DNA of 64,000 bases from Pseudomonas xionganensis (GTDB lineage Bacteria; Pseudomonadota; Gammaproteobacteria; Pseudomonadales; Pseudomonadaceae). The stretch covers positions 1,008,455-1,072,454 of the forward strand of contig NZ_WKJZ01000001.1 in NCBI RefSeq assembly GCF_009763245.1. The letters are read 5' to 3'. How positions within the stretch are numbered: the stretch's first letter is position 1; each line of letters opens with the position of its first letter. Below, piece after piece: positions 41,201-50,101 of the stretch. The notes beneath the pieces are model-generated. The model saw only the letters and a program-made list of their open reading frames with translations, was not told the origin of the DNA and searched no databases. The position numbers and the translations under genes are program-made.

Positions 41201-41260
41201 GCGCAGCCGGGGCCGGATGGCGGGGTGTGTTTCTTTGCTTACTTTCTTTGCACAAGCAAA
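41201..41260. repeat. partial copy of the 6951-7475 inverted-repeat element
   Basis: GCGCAGCCGGGGCCGGATGG and the following CGGGGTGTG match 7401-7430 with few changes, and CTTACTTTCTTTGCACAAGC matches the right terminal hairpin region. Only one arm end is present. Confidence 0.65.
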
Positions 41261-41452
41261 AGCTACGAAGCGAAGCGGAGTAACAGCCGCAGGCTGGCCC
41301 GAAGGGTGAGCGCAGCGAATCAAGTGAGTCGCCCGTAAGGGGCGAAACCCACCAGATCAGGCGGTGCGTTAATGGATAGTGCCCAACCATCGGCCACACA
41401 CACATTTGCCAGTCCGGCGTCTACCAGCCATGCCCTAAGTTTCCGATGGAGC

Positions 41453-41478
41453 AAAAAAACCCCGCCAATGGCGGGGTT
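41453..41478 (-). terminator. rho-independent terminator of the aceE-aceF operon
   Basis: A 9-bp stem (AACCCCGCC, 41458-41466, with 41470-41478) and a 3-base loop are followed on the minus strand by seven T (41453-41459 in complement). It sits about 40 bases after the aceF stop. Confidence 0.88.
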
Positions 41479-41518
41479 GAGGGTACGAGCGTGGCGTGCT
41501 CGAAACAGGTTGTGCGCG

Positions 41519-43183
41519 TTACAGCAGCATCGTGCGGATATCCCCCAGCAGCTGCGACAGGCGCTGGGTGAAGCGGGCCGCGGCGGCGCCGTTGATCACC
41601 CGGTGGTCGTAGGACAGCGACAGCGGCAGCATCAGCTTGGGCTGGAAGGCCTTGCCGTCCCAGACCGGCTGGATGGTGGCCTTGCTCACGCCTAGGATGG
41701 CCACTTCCGGCGCGTTGACGATCGGCGTAAAGCCGGTGCCGCCAATATGGCCGAGGCTGGAGATGGTGAAGCAGGCGCCCTGCATATCGTCGGCCGAGAG
41801 CTTCTTGCTGCGTGCCTTCTCCGCCAGGGCGGCGGCTTCGCCGGCCAGTTGCAGCAGGCTCTTCTGATCGACGTTCTTGATCACCGGTACCAGCAGGCCA
41901 TCCGGGGTGTCCACGGCGAAGCCGATGTGCACGTACTTCTTGCGGATGATTGTCTTGCCGCTGGGGGCCAGGGAGCTGTTGAAGTCCGGCAGTTCCTTGA
42001 GCAAATGGGCACAGGCCTTGAGCAGCAGCGGCAGCACGGTGAGTTTGACCCCGGCCTTTTCGGCCACGGCCTTCTGTGCCACACGGAAGGCTTCCAGCTC
42101 GGTGATATCGGCCGACTCGAACTGGGTCACGTGCGGCACGTTGAGCCAGCTGCGATGCAGGTTGGCGGCGCCGACCTGCATCAGGCGGGTCATGGCCACT
42201 TCTTCCACTTCGCCGAACTTGCTGAAGTCCACACTCGGAATCGGCGGGATGCCGGCGCCGCCAGTGGCGGCACCCGCCTCTGGGGCGGCCTTGGCCTTGT
42301 GCATCATGGCCTTGACGTAAGCCTGCACGTCCTCCTTGAGGATGCGGCCCCTGGGTCCGGTGCCGGTGATGTCGGCCAGGTCCACGCCGAAATCGCGGGC
42401 GGTCATGCGCACGGCAGGGCCGGCATGCACCTTGGCGCGATCACGCTTGGGCGCATTGGCCGCTTCGGCCGCGGCGGCCGAGAGGGCGGCGATGGCGCGC
42501 ACTTCGGCGGCCACTTCCGGGGCGGCGCCAGCCGGCACACGGTGCACTTCCTGGCTGGCCGGAGCGGCGGGGGCTACCGGCGCAGCGGCAGGCGCACTAC
42601 CGGCCACCTTGAGCTTGAGGATCAGGTCGCCGGTGCCAATCTCGGCATCCAGCTTGACCAGCACTTCTTCCACGATGCCGGCAGCCGGCGCGGGGATCTC
42701 CATGCTGGCCTTGTCCGACTCCAGGGTGATCAGCGACTGGTCGGCCTCAATGCTGTCGCCGGCCTGGACCAGCACTTCGATGACCTTGACCTTGGCGTCG
42801 GTGCCGATATCCGGCACAAACACATCCTGCACGCTGCTGGTGGCAGGTGCCGCGGCGGGAGCCTGCGCCTGAGCAGGGGCTGCCGGTGCGGCGGCTGCAG
42901 GTGCCGGGGCGGGCTCCGCAGCGGCCGGCGCGGGCGCGGCCTCGGCGGCACCTTCGACTTCCAGCTCCAGCAGTTCGTCGCCTTCCTTGAGCTTGTCGCC
43001 CAGCTTCACTTTCAGCGCCTTGATCACCCCGGCCTTGGGCGCGGGGATTTCCATGCTGGCCTTGTCCGACTCCAGGGTCAGCAGGCTCTGGTCGGCTTCG
43101 ATGCGGTCGCCGACCTTGACGAACAGTTCAATCACTTCACCCTCACCGCTGCCGATGTCGGGTACGCGAATCAATTCACTCAT
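41519..43183 (-). CDS. aceF: pyruvate dehydrogenase complex E2, dihydrolipoamide acetyltransferase
   Basis: A 554-residue E2 core protein that transfers acetyl groups to CoA. Two lipoyl domains (about 1-75 and 120-195) each carry the lipoyl-Lys motif E-S-D-K-A-S-M-E. They are joined by Ala/Pro-rich linkers, followed by a subunit-binding domain (about 255-295, TARDFGVDLADITGTGPRGR) and the catalytic domain (about 320-554) with YDHRVINGAAAARF. The Asn in place of the usual Asp of HRxxDG is normal for Pseudomonas and Azotobacter E2p. Eleven bases after aceE. Confidence 0.95.
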   Translation of the reverse strand: MSELIRVPDIGSGEGEVIELFVKVGDRIEADQSLLTLESDKASMEIPAPKAGVIKALKVKLGDKLKEGDELLELEVEGAAEAAPAPAAAEPAPAPAAAAPAAPAQAQAPAAAPATSSVQDVFVPDIGTDAKVKVIEVLVQAGDSIEADQSLITLESDKASMEIPAPAAGIVEEVLVKLDAEIGTGDLILKLKVAGSAPAAAPVAPAAPASQEVHRVPAGAAPEVAAEVRAIAALSAAAAEAANAPKRDRAKVHAGPAVRMTARDFGVDLADITGTGPRGRILKEDVQAYVKAMMHKAKAAPEAGAATGGAGIPPIPSVDFSKFGEVEEVAMTRLMQVGAANLHRSWLNVPHVTQFESADITELEAFRVAQKAVAEKAGVKLTVLPLLLKACAHLLKELPDFNSSLAPSGKTIIRKKYVHIGFAVDTPDGLLVPVIKNVDQKSLLQLAGEAAALAEKARSKKLSADDMQGACFTISSLGHIGGTGFTPIVNAPEVAILGVSKATIQPVWDGKAFQPKLMLPLSLSYDHRVINGAAAARFTQRLSQLLGDIRTMLL

Positions 43184-43194
43184 CGTTTCGCTCC

Positions 43195-45840
43195 TTAGCA
43201 GTCCAGGGGGTTGAGTTTTTCCGGGTTGATACCGAACTTGGCGATGGCCTCGGCCACCACTTTCGCTTCGATATCACCGCGGTCGGCAAGGGCTTCCAGG
43301 GCGGCCAGGGCGACCCAGTAGCGATCCACTTCGAAGAAGTGACGCAGTTTCTTGCGGCTGTCACTGCGGCCGAAGCCGTCGGTGCCCAGCACCTTGTATT
43401 CCTTGCTCGGTACCCACTGGCGGATCTGGTCGGCGAACAGCTTCATGTAGTCGGTGCTGGCCACCACCGGGCCCTGGCGGCCGCTGAGGCACTGCTCGAC
43501 ATAGCTCTGCTTGGGCTTCTGCTCCGGGTGCAGGCGGTTGTGCCGCTCCACGGCCAGGCCGTCGCGACGCAGCTCGTTGAAGCTGGTGACGCTCCATACG
43601 TCGGCGCCGATATTGAACTCCTCGCGGAGGATCTTCGCCGCCTCGCGCACTTCGCGCAGGATGGTGCCGCTGCCCAGCAGCTGCACATGGTGGGCTGCCT
43701 CGCGCTTGTCTTCTTCGAGCAGGTACATGCCCTTGATGATGCCGTCCTCGACGCCTTCGGGCAGTGCCGGCTGCTGGTAGGACTCGTTCATCACGGTGAT
43801 GTAGTAGAAGATGTTCTGCTGCTCTTCGATCATCTGCCGCGTGCCTTCACGGATGATCACCGCCAGCTCGTAGCCGTAGGTGGGGTCATAGGTGCGGCAG
43901 TTGGGGATGGTGGCAGCCATGATGTGGCTGTGGCCGTCCTCGTGCTGCAGGCCTTCGCCGTTGAGGGTGGTGCGTCCGGCGGTACCGCCGATCAGGAAAC
44001 CACGGGCGCGGCTGTCACCGGCGGCCCAGGCCAGGTCGCCAATGCGCTGGAAGCCGAACATCGAATAGAAGATGTAGAACGGCAGCATCGGCTGGTTATG
44101 GGTGCTGTAGGCGGTGGCGGCGGCGATCCAGCTGGACATGGCGCCGGCCTCGTTGATGCCTTCTTCGAGGATCTGGCCCTTCTTGTCCTCGCGGTAGAAC
44201 ATCACCTGGTCCTTGTCGACCGGCTCGTACAGCTGGCCCACCGAGGAGTAGATGCCGAGCTGGCGGAACATGCCTTCCATGCCGAAAGTGCGCGCCTCGT
44301 CCGGCACGATGGGCACGATGCGGCTGCCCAGTTCCTTGTCCTTGACCAGCTGGGCGAGGATGCGCACGAAGGCCATGGTGGTGGAAATTTCGCGCTCGCC
44401 GCTGCCGTCGAGGATCGCCTTGAGGGTTTCCAGGGGCGGGGTCGGCACGCTGAAGCTGCCTACGCGGCGCTGCGGCACGAAACCGCCGAGGGCTGCGCGG
44501 CGTTCGTGCAGGTAGCGGTATTCGGCGCTGCCCGGCTCCGGTTTGACGAAGGGCAGCTTCTCCAGGTCTTCGTCCTTGACCGGGATGTCGAAGCGGTCGC
44601 GGAATTTCTTCAGGCTGTCGGTATCGACCTTCTTGGTGTTGTGCGCGGTGTTCTGCGCCTCACCGGCCCCGGTGCCATAGCCCTTGATGGTCTTGGCCAG
44701 GACCACGGTGGGCTGGCCCTTGTGGTTGACCGCCTGGTGGTAGGCCGCATACATCTTGTAGGGGTCGTGGCCGCCGCGGTTGAGCTTCCAGATCTCGTCG
44801 TCGGAGAGGTCCTTGACCATCTCCTTGAGCTCCGGGGTGTTGAAGAAGTGCTCGCGCACATAGGCGCCGTCTTTGGCCTTGTAGTTCTGGTATTCGCCGT
44901 CGATCACCTCGTCCATGCGGCGTTGCAGGATGCCGTCCTTGTCCTTGGCCAGCAGCGGGTCCCAGAAGCGGCCCCAGACCACCTTGTTGACGTTCCACTC
45001 GGCGCCGCGGAACACGCCTTCCAGCTCCTGGATGATCTTGCCGTTGCCGCGCACCGGGCCGTCCAGGCGCTGCAGGTTGCAGTTGATGACGAAGATCAGG
45101 TTGTCCAGCTTCTCGCGGCCGGCCAGGGCGATGGCACCGAGGGATTCCGGCTCGTCGCACTCGCCGTCGCCCATAAAGCACCAGACCTTCTGCTTGCCGG
45201 CGGGGATAAAGCCACGGCTCTCCAGGTACTTCATAAAGCGCGCCTGGTAGATCGCCTGAATCGGTCCCAGGCCCATGGATACGGTAGGGAACTGCCAGAA
45301 GTCCGGCATCAGCCAGGGGTGCGGGTAGGAGGACAGGCCGTTGCCGTCCACTTCCTGGCGGAAGTTCTGCATCTGCTCTTCGCTGATGCGACCTTCCATA
45401 AAGGCGCGGGCATAAACGCCCGGCGAGGCATGGCCTTGGAAGAAGATCAGGTCGCCGCCGTGCTCCTCGGTGGGGGCCTGGAAGAAGTAGTTGAAGCCGA
45501 TGTCGTACAGGGTCGCGCTGGAGGCGAAGCTGGAAATGTGGCCGCCCAGATCCGGGTCCTGCAGGTTGGTGCGCATCACCATGGCCAGGGCGTTCCAGCG
45601 CACCAGCGAACGGATGCGCCGCTCCATGAACAGGTCGCCCGGCATGCGCGCTTCATGGCCAACCGGGATGGTGTTGCGGTACGGGGTGGTGATGGCGTAG
45701 GGCAACTGCGCACCGCTGCGGGTGGCCAGCTCGCCCATGCGGGTCATCAGGTAATGCGCACGGTCTTCACCCTCGTGTTCGAGGACGGACTCAAGGGCGT
45801 CCAGCCATTCCTGGGTTTCGACGGGATCGAGGTCTTGCAT
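43195..45840 (-). CDS. aceE: pyruvate dehydrogenase complex E1 component (homodimeric)
   Basis: Thiamine diphosphate enzyme of 881 residues that decarboxylates pyruvate and acetylates the lipoyl groups of AceF. The ThDP motif is visible as GDGECDEPESLGAI followed by NCN. Other conserved stretches are LGGHISSFASSATLYDIGFN near the N-terminus, SSWIAAATAYSTH and TTLNGEGLQHEDGHSH. Length fits the single-chain gammaproteobacterial type (887 in E. coli). It starts the aceE-aceF operon, with an RpiR-type operator pair in the 268-base region shared with glnE. Confidence 0.96.
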   Translation of the reverse strand: MQDLDPVETQEWLDALESVLEHEGEDRAHYLMTRMGELATRSGAQLPYAITTPYRNTIPVGHEARMPGDLFMERRIRSLVRWNALAMVMRTNLQDPDLGGHISSFASSATLYDIGFNYFFQAPTEEHGGDLIFFQGHASPGVYARAFMEGRISEEQMQNFRQEVDGNGLSSYPHPWLMPDFWQFPTVSMGLGPIQAIYQARFMKYLESRGFIPAGKQKVWCFMGDGECDEPESLGAIALAGREKLDNLIFVINCNLQRLDGPVRGNGKIIQELEGVFRGAEWNVNKVVWGRFWDPLLAKDKDGILQRRMDEVIDGEYQNYKAKDGAYVREHFFNTPELKEMVKDLSDDEIWKLNRGGHDPYKMYAAYHQAVNHKGQPTVVLAKTIKGYGTGAGEAQNTAHNTKKVDTDSLKKFRDRFDIPVKDEDLEKLPFVKPEPGSAEYRYLHERRAALGGFVPQRRVGSFSVPTPPLETLKAILDGSGEREISTTMAFVRILAQLVKDKELGSRIVPIVPDEARTFGMEGMFRQLGIYSSVGQLYEPVDKDQVMFYREDKKGQILEEGINEAGAMSSWIAAATAYSTHNQPMLPFYIFYSMFGFQRIGDLAWAAGDSRARGFLIGGTAGRTTLNGEGLQHEDGHSHIMAATIPNCRTYDPTYGYELAVIIREGTRQMIEEQQNIFYYITVMNESYQQPALPEGVEDGIIKGMYLLEEDKREAAHHVQLLGSGTILREVREAAKILREEFNIGADVWSVTSFNELRRDGLAVERHNRLHPEQKPKQSYVEQCLSGRQGPVVASTDYMKLFADQIRQWVPSKEYKVLGTDGFGRSDSRKKLRHFFEVDRYWVALAALEALADRGDIEAKVVAEAIAKFGINPEKLNPLDC

Positions 45841-45950
45841 GGCTTGCTCCAGGGCGGAAAGGCTTCCAGAATCGGAGGCCAGGTTTCGTGGCCGACTTCG
45901 TGAGTGGGCCGCGTGAATTCTTGGATTGACCGGGGGTAGGGCCGGCTCCG

Positions 45951-45965
45951 TGTAGTTTTACTACA
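45951..45965. promoter_or_regulatory. RpiR-family (RccR/HexR-type) operator, site 1
   Basis: TGTAGTTTTACTACA is a perfect palindrome with 6-bp arms, 111 bases upstream of aceE. It fits the TGTARTnnnAYTACA type bound by the RpiR-family regulators HexR and RccR, which sense 2-keto-3-deoxy-6-phosphogluconate. RccR is reported to control aceE in Pseudomonas. Confidence 0.75.
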
Positions 45966-46002
45966 TTCCGACGCTGATTTCAGCCTTCTGGATACAATCT
46001 TT

Positions 46003-46017
46003 GGTAGTAAAACTACA
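46003..46017. promoter_or_regulatory. RpiR-family (RccR/HexR-type) operator, site 2
   Basis: GGTAGTAAAACTACA is an almost perfect second copy, 52 bases centre to centre from site 1, about five helix turns, so both would lie on the same face. It is 92 bases before glnE and about 163 before aceE. Confidence 0.7.
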
Positions 46018-46108
46018 ATTATTTTCGCGGCCCTTGCGCGAAAGTGCTCTGGACCGGGCGATTTGCCTGGCCTGCATGCGCTGGGCCGTTCGCCAAAAAG
46101 GATAGACC

Positions 46109-49054
46109 ATGAGCCTGCCCGCGCTGGCCTGTTTGCCCGACGCCCTGCAACCCCTGGCCCTGCGCGCCGAGGAGTCCCTGCAACAGGCCTGTGCCGCGCT
46201 CTCGGAGGCGGCCCTGGCCCAGTTCAACGCCTGGCCCCTGGCCCGCCGCGAGGACCTGCGCCGGGTGGGTGCGGCCAGCGATTTTGTCGTCCAGCAGGGT
46301 CTGCGTGATCCGCAGATGCTGCTCGATCTGGCGGCCAGCGGTGAGCTGGAACGCAGTCTCGGTTCGGGGGAAATGCGCCAGCAACTGCGCGACTGGCTGG
46401 CCGAATGTGTTGATGAAGATGAACTGAGCCGCCGCCTGCGGCGTTTTCGCAATCGCCAGCAGCTGCGCATCATCTGGCGTGATATCAGCCGCCAGGCGGA
46501 TCTGATCGAAACCTGTCGCGACCTTTCCGAGCTGGCCGATATCTGCATCGACCTGGCTTATCAGTGGCTTTATCCACGGCTCTGCGAGCAGTTCGGCACG
46601 CCCATCGGCCGGCGTAGCGGTACGCCGCAGCATCTGGTGATTCTCGGTATGGGCAAGCTGGGCGCCCATGAGCTGAACCTGTCCTCGGATATCGACCTGA
46701 TCTTCGGCTACCCGGAAGGTGGCGAGACCGAGGGCGTCAAGCGTTCGCTGGATAACCAGGAATTCTTTATTCGCCTGGGGCAGCGCCTGATCAAGGCTCT
46801 GGATGCTATTACCGTCGATGGCTTTGTGTTCCGTACTGACATGCGCCTGCGCCCCTATGGCTCTTCCGGTGCCCTGGTGTTCAGCTTCAATGCGCTGGAG
46901 CAGTACTACCAGGATCAGGGCCGCGACTGGGAGCGCTACGCCATGATCAAGGCACGGGTGGTCGGCGGTGATCAGAAGGCCGGCGCCGAGTTGCTGGAGA
47001 TGCTGCGGCCCTTCGTTTACCGGCGCTACCTGGATTTTTCCGCGATCGAGGCGCTGCGCGCCATGAAACAGCTGATTCAGCAGGAAGTGCGGCGCAAGGG
47101 CATGAGCGACAACATCAAGCTGGGCGCCGGTGGTATTCGTGAGGTGGAATTTATCGCCCAGGCCTTCCAGCTGATCCACGGTGGGCGCGACCTCAGCCTG
47201 CAGCAGCGTTCGCTGTTTGCCGTGCTCGACACCTTGCGCGACCAGGGCTACCTGCCGGCGGCGGTGACCGACGAACTGCGCGACGGTTATGCCTTTCTGC
47301 GTTATGCCGAGCATGCCCTGCAGGGTATCGACGACCGGCAGACGCAGATGCTGCCGGACACCGATCAGGATCGGGCGCGGGTCGCCTTTATCATGGGCTT
47401 CGACAGCTGGCATGCCTTCCACGAGCGGCTGATGCACTGGCGCGGTCGGGTTGACTGGCATTTCCACCAGGTAATCGCCGACCCCGATGAAGAGGCCGAA
47501 GTGGCCGCGGATGAATGTGTCGGCGGTGAATGGCTGCCGCTATGGGCGGAGGCCCAGGATGAGGAGGCGGCCTGTCGCCAGCTCGACGACGCGGGTTTTG
47601 CCGATGGCCAGACCGCCTGGCGGCGGATCACGGCACTGCGCAGTGGTAGCCAGGTGCGCGCCATGCAGCGTCTCGGCCGCGAACGCCTGGATGCCTTTGT
47701 ACCGCGCCTGCTGGCCCAGGCGGTGGAGCACGATAATCCGGATCTGGTGCTGGAACGGGTTCTGCCGCTGGTGGAAGCGGTGGCGCGGCGCTCGGCCTAT
47801 CTGGTGCTGCTCACGGAAAATCCCGGCGCCCTGCAGCGACTGTTGACCCTGTGCGCGGCCAGCCCCTGGATTGCCGAGCAGATCACCCGCTTCCCTTTAT
47901 TGCTTGATGAACTGCTCAACGAGGGCCGCCTGTTCAAGCCGCCCCAGGCGCCCGAGCTGGCTGCCGAGTTGCGTGAGCGGCTGATGCGCATTCCCGAAGA
48001 GGATCTGGAACAGCAGATGGAGGCCCTGCGCCACTTCAAGCTGGCCCATCGTCTGCGGGTGGCGGCGTCGGAAATCGCCGGCACCTTGCCGCTGATGAAG
48101 GTATCCGACTACCTGACCTGGCTGGCCGAGGCCATCCTCGATCAGGTGCTGGCCCTGGCCTGGCGTCACACCGTGGCCCGCCATGGGGCGCCACGGCGGG
48201 CCGATGGCAGTCCCTGTGATCCGGACTTCGTCATTGTCGGTTACGGCAAGGTCGGCGGTATCGAACTGGGTCATGGCTCGGATCTGGATCTGGTGTTTAT
48301 TCACGATGGTGACCCCCAGGCCGAAACTGCCGGCGCCAAGCCCATCGATGGCGCGCAGTTCTTCAATCGCCTGGGCCAGCGCATCATTCATCTGCTCACC
48401 ACCCAGACCAACTCGGGTCAGCTGTATGAGGTGGATATGCGCCTGCGCCCCTCCGGCGCGGCTGGGCTGCTGGTCAGCTCCCTGGCGGCCTTTGCGCGCT
48501 ACCAGGAGAGCGAGGCCTGGACCTGGGAGCATCAGGCTCTGGTACGGGCGCGGGTGCTGGTGGGCTGTCCGCGGGTGGGCCAGGCGTTTGAGGCGGTGCG
48601 CGCCCAGGTGCTGGGTCGCGCTCGCAATCTGGACACGCTGCGCAGCGAAGTCAGCGAGATGCGCGCCAAGATGCGCGACAACCTCGGCAGCAAGGCCACC
48701 GCCGCCGGCACTGCCGCCAATGCCTTCGAGGCGACGGCCACCTTCGATCTCAAGCAGGATGCCGGTGGTATCGTCGATATTGAATTTATGGTGCAATACG
48801 CGGCCCTGGCCTGGTCGCAACAACACCCGGAATTGCTGGAGTTCACCGATAACATCCGCATTCTTGAAGGGTTGGAGCGAGTTGGGCTGTTGCCGGGTGA
48901 AGATGCCCGGCTGTTGCAGGATATCTACAAGGCCTACCGCTCGGCGGCGCACCGCCAGGCACTGCAGAAGCAGCCTGGGGTGGTGAGTGGTGATCAGTTT
49001 GTCGATGAGCGGCGCACGGTGATGCGCATCTGGCGGGAACTGGGGCTGAGCTGA
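46109..49054 (+). CDS. glnE: glutamine synthetase adenylyltransferase / adenylyl-removing enzyme
   Basis: Bifunctional enzyme of 981 residues that adds or removes AMP on glutamine synthetase in response to PII. Two nucleotidyltransferase domains are visible. The N-terminal adenylyl-removase has GMGKLGAHELNLSSDIDLIF (about 180-199), and the C-terminal adenylyltransferase has VGYGKVGGIELGHGSDLDLV (about 710-730). Helical GlnD-type regions separate and follow them. Length is slightly above E. coli GlnE (946). The ATG at 46109 has AAAAGGA upstream. Divergent from aceE, with ilvE 64 bases downstream. Confidence 0.95.
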   Translation: MSLPALACLPDALQPLALRAEESLQQACAALSEAALAQFNAWPLARREDLRRVGAASDFVVQQGLRDPQMLLDLAASGELERSLGSGEMRQQLRDWLAECVDEDELSRRLRRFRNRQQLRIIWRDISRQADLIETCRDLSELADICIDLAYQWLYPRLCEQFGTPIGRRSGTPQHLVILGMGKLGAHELNLSSDIDLIFGYPEGGETEGVKRSLDNQEFFIRLGQRLIKALDAITVDGFVFRTDMRLRPYGSSGALVFSFNALEQYYQDQGRDWERYAMIKARVVGGDQKAGAELLEMLRPFVYRRYLDFSAIEALRAMKQLIQQEVRRKGMSDNIKLGAGGIREVEFIAQAFQLIHGGRDLSLQQRSLFAVLDTLRDQGYLPAAVTDELRDGYAFLRYAEHALQGIDDRQTQMLPDTDQDRARVAFIMGFDSWHAFHERLMHWRGRVDWHFHQVIADPDEEAEVAADECVGGEWLPLWAEAQDEEAACRQLDDAGFADGQTAWRRITALRSGSQVRAMQRLGRERLDAFVPRLLAQAVEHDNPDLVLERVLPLVEAVARRSAYLVLLTENPGALQRLLTLCAASPWIAEQITRFPLLLDELLNEGRLFKPPQAPELAAELRERLMRIPEEDLEQQMEALRHFKLAHRLRVAASEIAGTLPLMKVSDYLTWLAEAILDQVLALAWRHTVARHGAPRRADGSPCDPDFVIVGYGKVGGIELGHGSDLDLVFIHDGDPQAETAGAKPIDGAQFFNRLGQRIIHLLTTQTNSGQLYEVDMRLRPSGAAGLLVSSLAAFARYQESEAWTWEHQALVRARVLVGCPRVGQAFEAVRAQVLGRARNLDTLRSEVSEMRAKMRDNLGSKATAAGTAANAFEATATFDLKQDAGGIVDIEFMVQYAALAWSQQHPELLEFTDNIRILEGLERVGLLPGEDARLLQDIYKAYRSAAHRQALQKQPGVVSGDQFVDERRTVMRIWRELGLS

Positions 49055-49118
49055 AGATTTAAGGGTCGACTGTCTGGGCGGTCGATGCGTACCAATCGAA
49101 CTTGAGGAGCAGGCAACT

Positions 49119-50042
49119 ATGTCGATGGCCGATCGTGATGGCGTGATCTGGTATGACGGCGAACTGGTGCCGTGGCGCAACGCCACCACCCATGTGCTGA
49201 CCCACACCCTGCATTACGGCATGGGCGTGTTCGAGGGCGTGCGCGCCTACAACACTCCGCAAGGCACGGCGATCTTCCGCCTGCAGGCGCACACCGACCG
49301 CCTGTTCGATTCGGCCCATATCATGGGCATGAAGATTCCCTTCTCCAAAGAAGAAATCAATGAAGCCACCCGCGCCGCCGTGCGCGAGAACAACCTGGAA
49401 AGCGCCTATATCCGCCCCATGGTGTTCTACGGATCGGAAGCCATGGGCTTGCGTGCCAACGGCTTGAAGGTGCAGGTGATCGTCGCGGCCTGGAGCTGGG
49501 GCGCCTATATGGGTGACGAGGCCCTGCAGGTGGGTATCAAGGTGCGCACCAGCTCCTACACCCGCCACCATGTGAACATTTCCATGACCCGAGCCAAGGC
49601 CAACGGCAACTACATCAACTCCATGCTGGCCCTGCAGGAAGCCATCTCCGGCGGCGCCGACGAGGCCATGCTGCTCGATCCCGAAGGCTATGTGGCCGAG
49701 GGCTCGGGGGAGAACATCTTCCTGGTCAAGAACGGCGTGATCTACACCCCGGAAGTCACTTCCTGCCTCAACGGCATCACGCGCAACACCATTCTGACCC
49801 TGGCGGCCGAGCACGGCATCCAGGTGGTGGAGAAGCGCATCACCCGTGACGAGGTGTATATCGCCGACGAGGCCTTCTTCACCGGCACCGCCGCCGAAGT
49901 GACACCGATCCGTGAAGTGGACGGCCGCCAGATCGGCGCCGGGCGCCGCGGGCCGATCACCGAGAAGCTGCAAACCGCCTACTTTGATCTGGTCACCGGC
50001 AAGACCGATGCCCATGCCGAATGGCGTACTCTGGTCAAGTAA
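49119..50042 (+). CDS. ilvE: branched-chain amino acid aminotransferase
   Basis: Fold-type IV PLP aminotransferase of 307 residues for the last step of valine, leucine and isoleucine synthesis. Conserved stretches are HTLHYGMGVFEGVRAY, the PLP Lys in SMTRAKANGNYINSMLA and the GSGENIFLV loop, with TGTAAEVTPIREVDGRQIG near the end. Length is standard (309 in E. coli). GAGGAG precedes the ATG at 49119. It is followed by a 9-bp hairpin without a T run and then the LPS core genes on the same strand. Confidence 0.95.
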   Translation: MSMADRDGVIWYDGELVPWRNATTHVLTHTLHYGMGVFEGVRAYNTPQGTAIFRLQAHTDRLFDSAHIMGMKIPFSKEEINEATRAAVRENNLESAYIRPMVFYGSEAMGLRANGLKVQVIVAAWSWGAYMGDEALQVGIKVRTSSYTRHHVNISMTRAKANGNYINSMLALQEAISGGADEAMLLDPEGYVAEGSGENIFLVKNGVIYTPEVTSCLNGITRNTILTLAAEHGIQVVEKRITRDEVYIADEAFFTGTAAEVTPIREVDGRQIGAGRRGPITEKLQTAYFDLVTGKTDAHAEWRTLVK

Positions 50043-50061
50043 CGGCTACTCAAGGCCATGA

Positions 50062-50083
50062 CAGGGAGGCGTGAGCCTCCCTG
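50062..50083 (+). terminator. weak terminator-like hairpin between ilvE and waaF
   Basis: CAGGGAGGC and GCCTCCCTG pair over nine bases with a GTGA loop. Only a short ATTT follows, so read-through into waaF is likely. Confidence 0.4.
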
Positions 50084-50101
50084 CGCATTTGTGGAAAAAC
50101 C

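Larger units (their letters stand above)
41053..41518. other. 466-bp gap holding repeat fragments and the aceF terminator
   Basis: Between the small secreted gene and the aceF stop there is no credible gene. It holds a partial copy of the inverted-repeat element (41201-41260), a remnant of the MITE core at about 41285-41320 (CCGAAGGGTGAGCGCAGCGA), and the terminator at 41453-41478. Confidence 0.6.

Noticed and set aside
42595..43160. Direct repeat in aceF coding for E-S-D-K-A-S-M-E twice
   Set aside because: These are the two lipoyl domains expected in the E2 protein, not a mobile repeat.
41519..43183. Asn instead of Asp in the HRxxDG motif of AceF
   Set aside because: The HRVING form is usual for Pseudomonas and Azotobacter E2p, so it is not a defect.
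43339..45903. Long plus-strand open frame of over 800 codons opposite aceE
   Set aside because: Exact shadow of aceE in the antisense direction, with no domain motifs and no ribosome site.
47897..49207. Minus-strand open frames opposite glnE
   Set aside because: Shadows of glnE, which has both nucleotidyltransferase motifs.
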